A stretch of DNA of 64,000 nt from Chitinophaga dinghuensis (lineage in GTDB: Bacteria > Bacteroidota > Bacteroidia > Chitinophagales > Chitinophagaceae), in NCBI RefSeq assembly GCF_003259435.1, contig NZ_QLMA01000009.1, forward strand, positions 5,313 to 69,312, in the 5' to 3' direction. Of the stretch, positions 51,842 to 60,980 are shown piece by piece. The notes beneath the pieces were generated by a model, which was given only the letters and a program-made list of their open reading frames with translations, did not search any database and was not told where the DNA came from. Each line of letters begins with the position of its first letter. Position 1 is the stretch's first letter. Both the position numbers and the translations under genes were made by a program.

Positions 51842-52477
51842 ATGACGAACTTTATTCCAATATTTCCTTTAGGAGCTGTAGCTTATCCGGGTGAACAACT
51901 GAACCTTCATATTTTTGAACCCAGATTTAAACAGTTGGTGGCTGAATGTGTGGCCGAGGGGAAACTCTTTGGAATTCCTGCCGTGGTAGACAAGAATATC
52001 ATGGAATATGGTACCCTGGTGAAAGTGGAAAAGGTGGAAAAGCTCTATGATAATGGGGAGATGGACGTAATTACGAGGGGAGACAGCGTGTTCCGGGTGC
52101 TGGAGTTAATCCATCAGATCCCCGAGAAATTATATTCCGGCGCTATTGTGAGCTACCCGGCGAATAATATGACCGCTAATAATAAGCTTTTGGACGAAGT
52201 AATTCATGGAATTAGGGAATTGCATTCTATTCTTCAGGTACATAAAGCTTTCAAAAAACCAGATAGTGAACTCACCTCTTACGACCTGGCACATCATGCA
52301 GGTCTTTCATTATCAGAGGAATACGAAATGTTACATTTATTCTATGAAGTCCAGCGACTGGAGTATCTGAAGCGGCATTTACATAAAGTAATTCCTATGA
52401 TGGCCGAGATGGAACGCCTGAAAGAAAGGGTTAAACTTAATGGTCATTTCCGAAATTTATCTGCTGGCGACTTGTGA
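51842..52477 (+). CDS. Lon-substrate-binding (LON N-terminal) domain protein
   Basis: The 211-residue protein matches the N-terminal domain of Lon protease without ATPase or peptidase: FIPIFPLGAVAYPGEQLNLHIFE and EPRFKQLVAECVAEGKLFGI start it, and a helical bundle (YEMLHLFYEVQRLEYLKRHL) ends it. It has no signal peptide. Such stand-alone proteins are widespread; their role, perhaps in substrate recognition, is unproven. The gene is monocistronic. Confidence 0.92.
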   Translation: MTNFIPIFPLGAVAYPGEQLNLHIFEPRFKQLVAECVAEGKLFGIPAVVDKNIMEYGTLVKVEKVEKLYDNGEMDVITRGDSVFRVLELIHQIPEKLYSGAIVSYPANNMTANNKLLDEVIHGIRELHSILQVHKAFKKPDSELTSYDLAHHAGLSLSEEYEMLHLFYEVQRLEYLKRHLHKVIPMMAEMERLKERVKLNGHFRNLSAGDL

Positions 52478-52650
52478 TATTTTTTTTCAAGATGATGATC
52501 TGGCAAGGATTTGAGAAGATAAAATTGCCAACTTTAACGAGGTTTTAACAGGCAGTATTTTGGTTTTTTTTGCTTCACGCCTTAAAAATTAGATATTTGC
52601 AGACCCATAATTTTTCTGATAAACGGGTTTAAAAACAATTCTGTAACTCA

Positions 52651-53949
52651 ATGCATCGGACAAAAGTCAGCATTCTTTGTTTCTTTGGAGCTCTCCTACT
52701 TGTAGCAAATAATGCATTAGCACAGGACAATTCACCATACTCCCGTTACGGACTGGGTGATCTGAATAACAACCAGAACATTGTCAACCGTGGCATGGGG
52801 GGCGTTTCACAAGCGTATAATGATCCGCAGTCTGTGAATTTCATCAACCCGGCCAGTTATTCCAATTTACTATTAACATCCTTTGATATCGGTATTGAAG
52901 GTGGCGCCCGTAGTATTCGCGACGGTAACAGCAGCTTCAGTTCTGGCTTTGGTACCCTCTCTTATCTGCAGTTGGGCGTTCCTATCAAAAAGAAGTGGGG
53001 TCTGAATATAGGTCTTCGTCCAGTGACGAGGGTTTCCTATAATATTCAGCAACCCTTTAACCAGAACTTCTTTGATACTTTGAATCTGCCATTGCAGAAC
53101 AGATATGAAGGAAGTGGTGGTCTTTATCAGGTGTATGGCGGTACAGGTGTAGGTATCGGTGCATTTAGCATTGGGGTGAACATTGGTTACCTGTTTGGTA
53201 ATCTCCAGAACACCACTACTATTGTTTATCCTAGTTCTACCATCTTCGCTTCCCGTCACATGAACAGAATCAGCTACAGCAGCTTTTTCTATAAGTTAGG
53301 TATTCAGTACAAAGCGAAGCTCAATAAAGATATGGACCTGACCTTTGGCGCTACCGGAAGTGCAAGCCAGAATATGAACGCCAAACAGGTAGCATTATCT
53401 GAAACAGCCATGTATGATGCTGCCAACAACGATTTCACCAATGTGGATACTGTAAAATATGTACAAGGTGAAAGAGGTAAGGTGGTTTATCCTGCTGAGT
53501 TTGGTGGAGGTCTTCTCCTTCGTAAACTGGATAAATGGCAGATTGGTGCGGATTTCACTACTACCAAATGGGGATCGGATTTTAAATCTTACGGCGTAAA
53601 GGACACTGCTGTTCAGAATTCCTGGAAAGCGTCTATTGGTGGCCAGTTTGTTCCAAATCTGACGGCGCTTAGCGGTTATTGGAATCGCGTGGCTTACCGT
53701 TTAGGTGCTTACTACGGTCGTGATTATATTTATTTAAATAATAATAGCATGCCAATTATGGGTTTCACCCTTGGCGCTGGTTTACCTGTTCGTCGTTTGG
53801 CTTACAGCAATCAGTATAGCATGCTGAACCTGGCCTTTGAAGTTGCCCACCGCGGTAATTCTCAGAGCATTATCCAGGAAAATGTATACCGTGTGTCTAT
53901 TGGCTTTACGCTGAGCGACAGATGGTTTATCAAGCGTAAATACGATTAA
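52651..53949 (+). CDS. Outer-membrane beta-barrel protein of the lptC neighbourhood
   Basis: The 432-residue product has a signal peptide (1-24, ending NNALA) and begins its mature part with QDNSPYSRYGLGDL, followed by GMGGVSQAYNDP and NPASYSNL, a pattern shared with FadL/TodX-like barrels. Numerous amphipathic strands end in VYRVSIGFTLSDRWF. In Bacteroidota such a gene typically sits beside lptC, so a link to envelope assembly or lipid transport is inferred. Confidence 0.82.
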   Translation: MHRTKVSILCFFGALLLVANNALAQDNSPYSRYGLGDLNNNQNIVNRGMGGVSQAYNDPQSVNFINPASYSNLLLTSFDIGIEGGARSIRDGNSSFSSGFGTLSYLQLGVPIKKKWGLNIGLRPVTRVSYNIQQPFNQNFFDTLNLPLQNRYEGSGGLYQVYGGTGVGIGAFSIGVNIGYLFGNLQNTTTIVYPSSTIFASRHMNRISYSSFFYKLGIQYKAKLNKDMDLTFGATGSASQNMNAKQVALSETAMYDAANNDFTNVDTVKYVQGERGKVVYPAEFGGGLLLRKLDKWQIGADFTTTKWGSDFKSYGVKDTAVQNSWKASIGGQFVPNLTALSGYWNRVAYRLGAYYGRDYIYLNNNSMPIMGFTLGAGLPVRRLAYSNQYSMLNLAFEVAHRGNSQSIIQENVYRVSIGFTLSDRWFIKRKYD

Positions 53950-54060
53950 CAGTTTCCAAACTGTTATCCACATCATTAAATAGAAATGCAGTGTATGATT
54001 AGGGAGATAAAATCTTTTTATCTTCGCCTGGCATTCACTGCATTTCTTTTTTAGTATACC

Positions 54061-54810
54061 ATGATAAGAAGGATTATTATTTTTTTCCTGATAGCCATTT
54101 ATGCCAGCAGTTGTGAAAACGATATGCAGGCGGTTATGGCATTTGATTCCAAGAAGGCTGCCGTTGAAAATGGTTCCGATATCGTTGTCATCTTCAGCCA
54201 GAAAGGAAAGGTAAGTTCTAAGTTAACCGCTCCGGAAATGGAACGAAGCCTGGATAAACCCACCTATGTTGAGTTTAAAAAAGGCCTGAAAGTGCTTATG
54301 TACGATTCCACGCTTGCAGTAACCACTACCCTCACTGCCAAACACGGTAAATACCTGGAGGAAGAAGGGTTTGTGTATCTGTCTGACTCTGTGGTACTTA
54401 TCACCAGTAAGGGGGAGCGATTGGATGGAAATGAATTGAATTATGACCCACATCGTCATCTCTTCTATTCTACCAAAGAAGTATTCATTAATACGCCTAC
54501 ATCTCAGCTTCACGGTTGGGGACTGGAAGCCAATGAAGATTTCTCTGTGAAAAAGATCCTGAAGGTGAGCGGTCCTATTACAATGGAAGACAGCACCGCT
54601 ATGGCAGAAGATACCACGGTTCACGCTGTTCCTTCCGCTACGGTTACTCCGCAGCCATTGCCGCCTATCACGCCGGCTACGCCAGCAGTAACTCCTCCTG
54701 CACCAGGGCCCAACGGAGTGCAGAGCGCGCCGCCAGCTTCAGCACCTACGCTGCCATCTAATATGGAGCGACAAAAAATAAAACCGCTGAAAGATAGCTC
54801 CAACAAATAA
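54061..54810 (+). CDS. lptC: LPS export protein LptC (lipoprotein form)
   Basis: The 249-residue product has a lipobox ending at Cys18 (IAIYASSC). The LptC-type beta-jellyroll is visible in LTAPEMERSLDKPTYVEFKKG, LTAKHGKYLEEEGFVYLSD and SQLHGWGLEANEDFSV. The last 70 residues are a Pro/Ala/Thr-rich tail (ITPATPAVTPPAPGP) that is longer than in typical LptC. It passes lipopolysaccharide from LptB2FG to LptA. A possible promoter (TATCTTCG, 54019-54026) separates it from the outer-membrane gene. Confidence 0.85.
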   Translation: MIRRIIIFFLIAIYASSCENDMQAVMAFDSKKAAVENGSDIVVIFSQKGKVSSKLTAPEMERSLDKPTYVEFKKGLKVLMYDSTLAVTTTLTAKHGKYLEEEGFVYLSDSVVLITSKGERLDGNELNYDPHRHLFYSTKEVFINTPTSQLHGWGLEANEDFSVKKILKVSGPITMEDSTAMAEDTTVHAVPSATVTPQPLPPITPATPAVTPPAPGPNGVQSAPPASAPTLPSNMERQKIKPLKDSSNK

Positions 54811-54829
54811 TTCGCCTACGGCATAAACG

Positions 54830-54861
54830 AAAGAATCCCACCTCTGCAGGTGGGATTCTTT
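54830..54861 (+). terminator. Intrinsic terminator after lptC
   Basis: A perfect 14-bp stem, AAAGAATCCCACCT with a 4-nt loop, ends in TTCTTTCGCTTT. Confidence 0.75.
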
Positions 54862-55049
54862 CGCTTTAACCTATTTTTTAACCTAAAATTTGATTCAATA
54901 AACTTCAATAACTATGCCAGCATATCAAATTTTTAATATTTATTTGATATTTCTCATTTTAAAAAATTAATACTTATTCCTTCGTAATTTTTCAAATCTG
55001 ACTGGATTTTATTATATTCGGTTTATTGCAGTCAATAATTAACGGAACT

Positions 55050-55388
55050 ATGGATTTGATCAACTGGCAGGATTTTGAGAAAGTAGAAATGAGAGTAGGT
55101 ACTATACTGGAAGCAAACGATTTTCCAGGAGCACGTAACCCAGCTTACCAATTAGTAATTGATTTCGGGCCCGAAATAGGTATCCGTAAATCTAGCGCCC
55201 AGATTACCGTTCTTTATGCTAAAGAAGAACTAATCGGTAAGCAGATCATCGCCGTTGTGAACTTCCCCCGTAAACAGATTGCCACCTTCATGTCTGAGTG
55301 CCTGGTATTAGGCGCTGTAGGCCCAAATAAATCTGTTACCCTCTTACAACCTGGCCTCCCCGTAGAAAACGGTCTTAGAGTTGGATAA
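55050..55388 (+). CDS. csaA: tRNA-binding-domain protein, CsaA-like
   Basis: The 112-residue product starts at the ATG at 55050 (MDLINWQDFEKVEM); an in-frame TTG at 55026 is less likely. It is a single EMAP/tRNA-binding OB fold with VEMRVGTILEANDFPGARNP, SSAQITVLY, QIIAVVNFPRKQIA and SECLVLGAV, the layout of CsaA. CsaA is a dimeric chaperone-like protein linked to protein export; it binds tRNA or peptides. The length is normal for the family. Confidence 0.92.
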   Translation: MDLINWQDFEKVEMRVGTILEANDFPGARNPAYQLVIDFGPEIGIRKSSAQITVLYAKEELIGKQIIAVVNFPRKQIATFMSECLVLGAVGPNKSVTLLQPGLPVENGLRVG

Positions 55389-55434
55389 AAATTTTAATAC
55401 CAACTAATCAAGTAGTTAGAGTAAATTGATTCTG

Positions 55435-55456
55435 ATGTTTATATAGATATAAACAT
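55435..55456. repeat. Palindrome downstream of csaA
   Basis: ATGTTTATA (55435-55443) and its complement (55448-55456) flank TAGA. A T-rich run follows about 12 bp later, so it may be a weak terminator. Confidence 0.4.
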
Positions 55457-55583
55457 TCGTAAATTCTTTTTTCCTATAATATTATATTTTTTATAATACG
55501 AATAGATATTTACCATATCCTGATGTTTACGAACTAAATTTTATCGTTCACGGATTTGGAAACTATTAGCAAATTCCTCGATA

Positions 55584-55657
55584 TATCTTTGTTCTAGGTT
55601 TTTCATAGGATATGGTTAAAATTATTACAAGGGCGGTATTCTTACCACCCTTTTTTT
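55584..55657 (+). ncRNA. Small-RNA-like module, copy 1
   Basis: An exact -7 box TATCTTTG (55584-55591) is followed by AGGTTTTTCATAGGATATGG (55596-55615), TTAAAA, and then a terminator hairpin: arms AAGGG-C-GGTA (55629-55638) and TACC-A-CCCTT (55643-55652), loop TTCT, T-run to 55657. A predicted transcript would be about 60 nt. Copies 2 and 3 share the same plan. Confidence 0.55.
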
Positions 55658-55851
55658 ATTCCCTCTCCCACCAAATCGGCTGTCGTCTGCACATAAATAA
55701 TTGATTATTAATTAATTGTGTCAATATTTATCATATATAAATAATAATAAAGTGTTTTTCTGGGACATACGTTAACTGTCGTTTTTTTAACGTTCCCCGG
55801 TTAAAATGCATCGTTCACAAAAATCACTTGTACCCATATGGGAAAAACGGC

Positions 55852-55930
55852 CATCTTTGGTGTAGGTTTTTCAATAAAGATATGGTTAAAATTTTTCGGG
55901 GCTGTAGTCTTGCAGCCCCGTTTCTATTTT
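55852..55930 (+). ncRNA. Small-RNA-like module, copy 2
   Basis: CATCTTTG (55852-55859, one base from the -7 consensus) has a TTG 21 bp upstream. AGGTTTTTCAATAAAGATATGG and TTAAAA follow, then the hairpin CGGGGCTG/CAGCCCCG (55897-55904, 55913-55920) and a T-rich tail. ATCGTTCAC occurs at the same distance upstream (55810-55818) as in copy 1 (55543-55551). Confidence 0.55.
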
Positions 55931-55954
55931 AGGAACTCTTGATTTTATTATATA

Positions 55955-55994
55955 AAAAGCCCGTCTCTACTCAGTAGAGACGGGCTTTTGCTTT
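55955..55994. terminator. Bidirectional terminator of the DPP IV gene
   Basis: A perfect 16-bp stem (arms 55955-55970 and 55974-55989) has a TCA loop, with T-runs on both strands. The arm core AAGCCCGTCTCT is the same as in the terminator at 8285-8322. Confidence 0.85.
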
Positions 55995-56010
55995 TTAGCT
56001 ATCGCTATAA

Positions 56011-58140
56011 TTACTTATTGAACCCTGCCGGAAAAGGCTTATTCAACAGGTTGTTGTAAATGAAACGGTAGGACTCGCTATTGGAATGCACATTCTTAGG
56101 CGCTCCCCATCCATGACGCTCACCAGGATACAGCATGAATTCGAAATGCTTGTTCTGATTCTCCATTTCGTCAATCAACTGAATACAGTTCTGCATGTGT
56201 ACGTTATCATCCATGGTACCATGGGTAATGCGGATTAACCCATGATATTTATTCACATAAGGCATTACCGCAGTTACTTTATAACCTTCCGGATTCTCCG
56301 CTGGAGTATCCATATATCGCTCAGTATAATGGCTGTCGTACAGATGCCAGTCGGTCACCGCGAAATTAGCCATACCATAGTTGAAGACATCCGCACCGTA
56401 GGTCATTGCCATGCAAGTCATGTAACCGCCGAAGCTACCGCCAGTCATACATACTTTCGCAGTATCTGCCCATTCCTGGGAACGCAGCCATTTGGTCGCA
56501 TCCATGTAATCCTCGATTTCATAGATACCAAGTTTACGATGGATATAATTCATCCCGGTTTTACCCAGATGTCCGCTGCTGCGGTTATCAATAGCTACCT
56601 GAATAACGCCTTCCTGTGCCCACCACTGTTGAACCGGGGTATATTTCCAGGTATCGTACACCGTTCCGGCATTAGGACCGCCATATATACTGATGAGGAT
56701 AGGATATTTTTTACCTGGCTGCATATGCAGCGGCATGGTGATGGTCATTGGTAATTCCAGACCGTCACGGGTTTTGTAATACTTCAGTGCTGTTCTGGCA
56801 ACGTTGAATTTATCGAAATCTGGTCCTTTGCTATCGCCCAGCTCCCGGATAACCTTACCGTTATTGTCTACCAATGCCATTTTAGATGGGGTAGATAAGT
56901 TGCTGTAAGTGGTGATAAAATATTTACCACCTGGGGCCATGCTGATAGTATTATTATAGTTGCCGGAAGTAAGACGGGTTAATGCGCCTGTTTTCAGACT
57001 AACTTTATAGAGGTCAAATCGGGTAGAAGCTTCCTTACGGGCAGTGAAATAGATTACCTGGTTTTTCTCATCGATCTGGAGAACTTCCTTCACGGTCCAG
57101 TTGCCATTGGTCAGTTGTTTTTTCAATGAGCCATCCATGTTATGGAGATACAACTGTGACCAGCCAGTTTTGTCACTCTGTAACAGGAAGCCCTGGGCTC
57201 CGATAAATGGAACGTCGGTGAACCAGTTGATCCATGTCTTCTGTTTCTCATCATATACTTCTTTCTTCGCGCCAGATTCCGGATTGATGCTGTAAATTTT
57301 CAGGTTATCCTGACTACGGGGCATCCACTGAATCCAGAGATTTTTACTGTCGGCAGTCCAGAATGGCGTTCCAAAGTACTGATCATCATTTTCGTTGAAG
57401 TCGGCCCATACTGTCTTTCCACCTTCCACAGCCACCATGCCCAGTTTTACCGCCGGATTTGGATCTCCTGCTTTCGGATAACGGGTGTTTTCCAGATAGC
57501 CATGCTGTCCTTTTTCGCTGTAGATAGGGAATACAGGCACTTTGGTATCGTCGAAGTGCATGTAGGCAATATGCTTACTGTCTGGGCTCCACCAGAATGC
57601 GCGGTAGCGGGTAGGGCGACCAAGGATTTCCTCGTAATACACCCAGGATGCCCAGCCATTATAAATTACGTCTGTACCATCGTGGGTATAGCGGATTTCT
57701 TTTTTGGTGGCTATCTCTATACTATATAAATCATTGTTACGGGTAAATGCCACAAATTTCCCATCGGGAGATAGGGTGGGATTTTTTTCTTCTTCAGGTG
57801 AGCTGGTCAGCTGAATTTCTTTGCCATCATTGCCGGTGTAAAAGATGTCTTTATGGTGGATATCCACATGGGGACCGCCAACAGGCGCCGTGTAAACGGT
57901 GGCATTGCCAGTACGTACATCAATGCTATAGGCTTGCTTGTCGCGGATTTCTATGTAATGATCGGCATCTGCCCAGCCTCTTACGGCGGGTAGTGGAATA
58001 GTGATACCGGTAGTCTTTCCGTTGAAAGCCTGGTCAAAAGAGATGTCTTGCTTTTCCTGGGCTTTTAACTGTGGAACGGCGAGCCATAAAAGGGCTGCAC
58101 CTGTAATACAGGTTGGTTTTAATCGAAATACAATTCTCAT
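56011..58140 (-). CDS. S9 family prolyl peptidase, dipeptidyl peptidase IV type
   Basis: The 709-residue product has a signal peptide (1-27). An eight-blade-type propeller contains the N-terminus-recognising Glu pair E170-E171 in WASWVYYEEI. A C-terminal alpha/beta hydrolase domain has Ser569 in GGSFGGYM, Asp644 in GTMDDNVHM and His676 in GERHGW. This is the full DPP IV layout, so it should release X-Pro or X-Ala dipeptides from peptide N-termini in the periplasm or at the surface. Small-RNA-like modules lie on both sides. Confidence 0.94.
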   Translation of the reverse strand: MRIVFRLKPTCITGAALLWLAVPQLKAQEKQDISFDQAFNGKTTGITIPLPAVRGWADADHYIEIRDKQAYSIDVRTGNATVYTAPVGGPHVDIHHKDIFYTGNDGKEIQLTSSPEEEKNPTLSPDGKFVAFTRNNDLYSIEIATKKEIRYTHDGTDVIYNGWASWVYYEEILGRPTRYRAFWWSPDSKHIAYMHFDDTKVPVFPIYSEKGQHGYLENTRYPKAGDPNPAVKLGMVAVEGGKTVWADFNENDDQYFGTPFWTADSKNLWIQWMPRSQDNLKIYSINPESGAKKEVYDEKQKTWINWFTDVPFIGAQGFLLQSDKTGWSQLYLHNMDGSLKKQLTNGNWTVKEVLQIDEKNQVIYFTARKEASTRFDLYKVSLKTGALTRLTSGNYNNTISMAPGGKYFITTYSNLSTPSKMALVDNNGKVIRELGDSKGPDFDKFNVARTALKYYKTRDGLELPMTITMPLHMQPGKKYPILISIYGGPNAGTVYDTWKYTPVQQWWAQEGVIQVAIDNRSSGHLGKTGMNYIHRKLGIYEIEDYMDATKWLRSQEWADTAKVCMTGGSFGGYMTCMAMTYGADVFNYGMANFAVTDWHLYDSHYTERYMDTPAENPEGYKVTAVMPYVNKYHGLIRITHGTMDDNVHMQNCIQLIDEMENQNKHFEFMLYPGERHGWGAPKNVHSNSESYRFIYNNLLNKPFPAGFNK

Positions 58141-58331
58141 AATTAGTTAATATAACTTTTGCCGGTTAGATGCGTGTTGGCGCGGACGAAAATAAGCATT
58201 CAACCACATAAGCTGGATATAAAATTCCATGAGCGGAGGCCTGAAGCTGCCGCCAAAAGGAGAATTCCCGCCATTCATAGGCTTAAACCCTTCATGTGGA
58301 AAGTACTGCCAGAATTCGCAGTAGGCTGACT

Positions 58332-58400
58332 TACTTTTATCCCGGTTTTCATAGGATATGGTCAAAAAGTAAGGGGCTGTAGTCTTACAGCCCTTTCCTA
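58332..58400 (+). ncRNA. Small-RNA-like module, copy 3
   Basis: TACTTTTA (58332-58339, 7 of 8 to the -7 consensus) is followed by GGTTTTCATAGGATATGG (58344-58361), TCAAAAAG, then the hairpin GGGCTGTA/TACAGCCC (58374-58381, 58386-58393) with a GTCT loop and a TTTCCTATT tail. The leader is nearly identical to copies 1 and 2. Confidence 0.5.
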
Positions 58401-58419
58401 TTGCCCTAATCTTTGATTC

Positions 58420-58451
58420 CTTGTTCCTTCTGTATTATTGAATTAAATTTG
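58420..58451 (+). promoter_or_regulatory. Promoter of lysS
   Basis: A -33 CTTG (58420-58423), a 20-bp spacer and an exact -7 TAAATTTG (58444-58451) lie 17 bp before the ATG at 58469. Confidence 0.65.
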
Positions 58452-58468
58452 CACTCCAATTGAATCAC

Positions 58469-59983
58469 ATGACACAATTATCAGAGCAAGAGATTATCCG
58501 CCGGGAAAAATTACAGGAGCTGCAGAAACTGGGCATAGATCCATATCCAGCCGCCGAATATCCGGTAAATAGTACTTCCGTAAATATCAAAACAAACTAT
58601 TCGGAAGAAACAAAGGAGCAATTCCAGGACGTTTGCCTGGCAGGTAGAATCATGAGTGTACGTGACATGGGTAAGGCGGCATTTGTAGAATTGCAGGATG
58701 CAGCAGGACGAATCCAGTTATACGTACGCCGGGATGATATTTGCCCTGGAGAAGACAAGACCCTCTATGATGTTGTGTTCAAGAAGCTGGTAGACATTGG
58801 CGATTTCATTGGTGTGAAAGGATATGCCTTCGTTACCAAAACCGGTGCAACTTCTGTTCACGTGAGTGAACTGTCTATTTTGGCAAAAGCACTGCGTCCA
58901 TTACCGATCGTAAAGGAAAAAGAAGGCGAAACCTTCGATGCCGTTACCGATCCGGAATTCAAATACCGTCAACGTTACGCGGACCTGATCATCAATCCTG
59001 ATGTGAAGAGCGTTTTCATGAAACGTACCAAGATCATGCAAACCATCCGCGATTTCTATAACAACCTCGGATACCTGGAAGTAGAAACGCCTATTCTCCA
59101 GCCTATTCCTGGCGGTGCTACTGCACGTCCGTTCATTACACATCATAATGCACTGGATATCCCGTTATACCTGCGTATCGCAAATGAACTGTACCTGAAA
59201 CGCCTCATTGTAGGTGGTTTTGAAGGGGTATACGAATTTGCAAAAGACTTCCGTAACGAAGGGATGGACCGTACCCATAACCCTGAATTCACCGTTATGG
59301 AAATGTACGCCGCTTACAAAGACTACGAGTGGATGATGACCACCACTGAAACCCTCCTGGAAAAAGTAGCGATCGCATTACACGGTACTACACAAGTGCA
59401 GGTAGGCGAGAAAGTGATCGATTTCAAAGCGCCTTTCCGTCGTGTAACCATGTTTGAAGCTATCAAAGAACATACAGGTTTTGATATCTCAGAAATGGAT
59501 GAAGCACAACTGAGAGAAGTATGCAAAAAACTGGAAATCCACGTAGATCCTAAATTCGGAAAAGGTAAACTCATCGATGAGATCTTTGGTGAAAAATGCG
59601 AAGGACATTACATCCAACCTACCTTCATCACTGACTATCCGGTAGAAATGAGTCCACTAACCAAAAAGCATCGTAGCAAAGCCGGACTGGTTGAGCGTTT
59701 CGAGCTGATGGTGAATGGAAAGGAAATTGCCAATGCATATAGCGAGCTGAATGATCCTATTGATCAACGTGAGCGCTTCGAAGATCAGGTGAAACTGATG
59801 GAACGTGGTGATGATGAAGCGATGTATATCGATTACGATTTCCTACGTGCTCTGGAATACGGTATGCCGCCAACCTCCGGTATCGGTATCGGTATCGACA
59901 GGCTGACCATGCTGATGACTAATCAGCCGTCTATCCAGGATGTACTGTTCTTCCCGCAGATGAAACCTGAGAAAATGGATTAA
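58469..59983 (+). CDS. lysS: Lysyl-tRNA synthetase (class II)
   Basis: The 504-residue enzyme starts at the ATG at 58469; the TTG at 58460 is too close to the promoter. An N-terminal OB fold for the anticodon (about 55-150, VCLAGRIMSVRDMGKAAFVEL) precedes the class II catalytic core with motif 1 near YLEVETPILQPIPGGATARPF, motif 2 FRNEGMDRTHNPEF and motif 3 GIGIDRLTML. It charges tRNA-Lys. Length and motifs are standard. Confidence 0.98.
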   Translation: MTQLSEQEIIRREKLQELQKLGIDPYPAAEYPVNSTSVNIKTNYSEETKEQFQDVCLAGRIMSVRDMGKAAFVELQDAAGRIQLYVRRDDICPGEDKTLYDVVFKKLVDIGDFIGVKGYAFVTKTGATSVHVSELSILAKALRPLPIVKEKEGETFDAVTDPEFKYRQRYADLIINPDVKSVFMKRTKIMQTIRDFYNNLGYLEVETPILQPIPGGATARPFITHHNALDIPLYLRIANELYLKRLIVGGFEGVYEFAKDFRNEGMDRTHNPEFTVMEMYAAYKDYEWMMTTTETLLEKVAIALHGTTQVQVGEKVIDFKAPFRRVTMFEAIKEHTGFDISEMDEAQLREVCKKLEIHVDPKFGKGKLIDEIFGEKCEGHYIQPTFITDYPVEMSPLTKKHRSKAGLVERFELMVNGKEIANAYSELNDPIDQRERFEDQVKLMERGDDEAMYIDYDFLRALEYGMPPTSGIGIGIDRLTMLMTNQPSIQDVLFFPQMKPEKMD

Positions 59984-60003
59984 CATTAAATAACATAAGT
60001 AAG

Positions 60004-60036
60004 AAAGCTGACTGGTAGTAACTGGTCAGCTTTTTG
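60004..60036 (+). terminator. Intrinsic terminator after lysS
   Basis: AAAGCTGAC (60004-60012) pairs with GTCAGCTTT and continues into a T-run. Confidence 0.75.
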
Positions 60037-60103
60037 CTTTATAGGGCTGGAACATTTTAGCGAATACTTCGTTAACTTAAGAAGTAACCTAAACACTGCC
60101 TAT

Positions 60104-60937
60104 ATGAAAACAATGCTCGTTCCGACGGATTTTTCAGACATCGCTTTCAACGCAGCTACCTATGCCGTTGATATGGCGCGTGCTATGGGAGTTGAGAGAG
60201 TCGTGCTGTACCATGCTTACGAACTGATAGTACCCATCCCGGATGTACCCACTGCAGTGCCTATGGTAAACGCAGACGACCTGCGGGTATCCAGTATGGA
60301 GGGCCTGAACAAAATGACGAAGGAATTGCAGCCATTGGCCGGAGATAAAGTCACCTTGCTGGCAAGGGCAGATAACACCCTGTTGGCCGCTACCATTAAT
60401 GATGTTTGCAAAGAAGAAGAGGCGGACCTGATCATTATGGGCATTACCGGAGGCAGTAAACTGGAAGAAATTCTGGTAGGTTCCAATACCATCGATGTGG
60501 TGAAACATACTACCACACCGGTATTAGTTGTTCCGGCTGTCGCCAGATTCAAACCAATCGAAAAGATCGTGTTTGCCTGTGATATGCGACATGTGGTGGA
60601 TTCCACACCGGTAGAACTGTTGAAGAAATTATTAAACACCTTTAAAGCAGAACTACATGTAATTAACATCGACCATGAAAGCAAGCATTTTACGCCAGAT
60701 ACGCCATTCGAAACGTTAATGCTGGATACATTACTGGAAGGATATAATCCGGTGTATCATTTTCTGGATAATACAAATATCGTATCGGGCATTGTTGATT
60801 TTGCAGAGGCCAATCATGCAGATCTGATTTTGACTATACCTAAGAAGCATGGCCTTTTTGAGAGTATTTTTAAAAGAAGTAGCACCAGTAAGCTGGCATT
60901 TAAAACACATGTTCCGTTGCTGACAATACACGAATAA
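60104..60937 (+). CDS. Tandem universal stress protein
   Basis: The 277-residue protein has two UspA-like domains. The first, about 1-145, has MLVPTDFSDIAFNAATYAVDMA and the nucleotide-loop-like MGITGGSKLEEILVGSNT. The second, about 150-277, starts IEKIVFACDMRHV but is more degenerate and lacks the G-x2-G loop. No membrane segment is present. The role is a cytoplasmic stress or nucleotide-binding protein of unknown target. Confidence 0.9.
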   Translation: MKTMLVPTDFSDIAFNAATYAVDMARAMGVERVVLYHAYELIVPIPDVPTAVPMVNADDLRVSSMEGLNKMTKELQPLAGDKVTLLARADNTLLAATINDVCKEEEADLIIMGITGGSKLEEILVGSNTIDVVKHTTTPVLVVPAVARFKPIEKIVFACDMRHVVDSTPVELLKKLLNTFKAELHVINIDHESKHFTPDTPFETLMLDTLLEGYNPVYHFLDNTNIVSGIVDFAEANHADLILTIPKKHGLFESIFKRSSTSKLAFKTHVPLLTIHE

Positions 60938-60980
60938 TTTTTATACATTTGATTCATTATTAGTAATCATCATAACTACT

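Larger units (their letters stand above)
55389..56010. other. Long intergenic region with two copies of a small-RNA-like module
   Basis: This 622-bp AT-rich region contains a palindrome after csaA (55435-55456), two copies of a promoter-leader-terminator module (55584-55657 and 55852-55930), an AT-rich spacer (55680-55800) and the DPP IV terminator (55955-55994). No protein gene is visible. Confidence 0.6.
58141..58468. other. Intergenic region between DPP IV and lysS
   Basis: This 328-bp region holds copy 3 of the small-RNA-like module (58332-58400) and the lysS promoter (58420-58451). A minus-strand frame of 72 codons (58365-58147) is open but begins inside copy 3 and has no recognisable family, so it was not called. 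Confidence 0.5.

Noticed and set aside
58147..58365. A 72-codon minus-strand frame between DPP IV and lysS
   Set aside because: Its start lies in the repeated module (copy 3), its composition is odd and no family is recognisable; kept only as a note.
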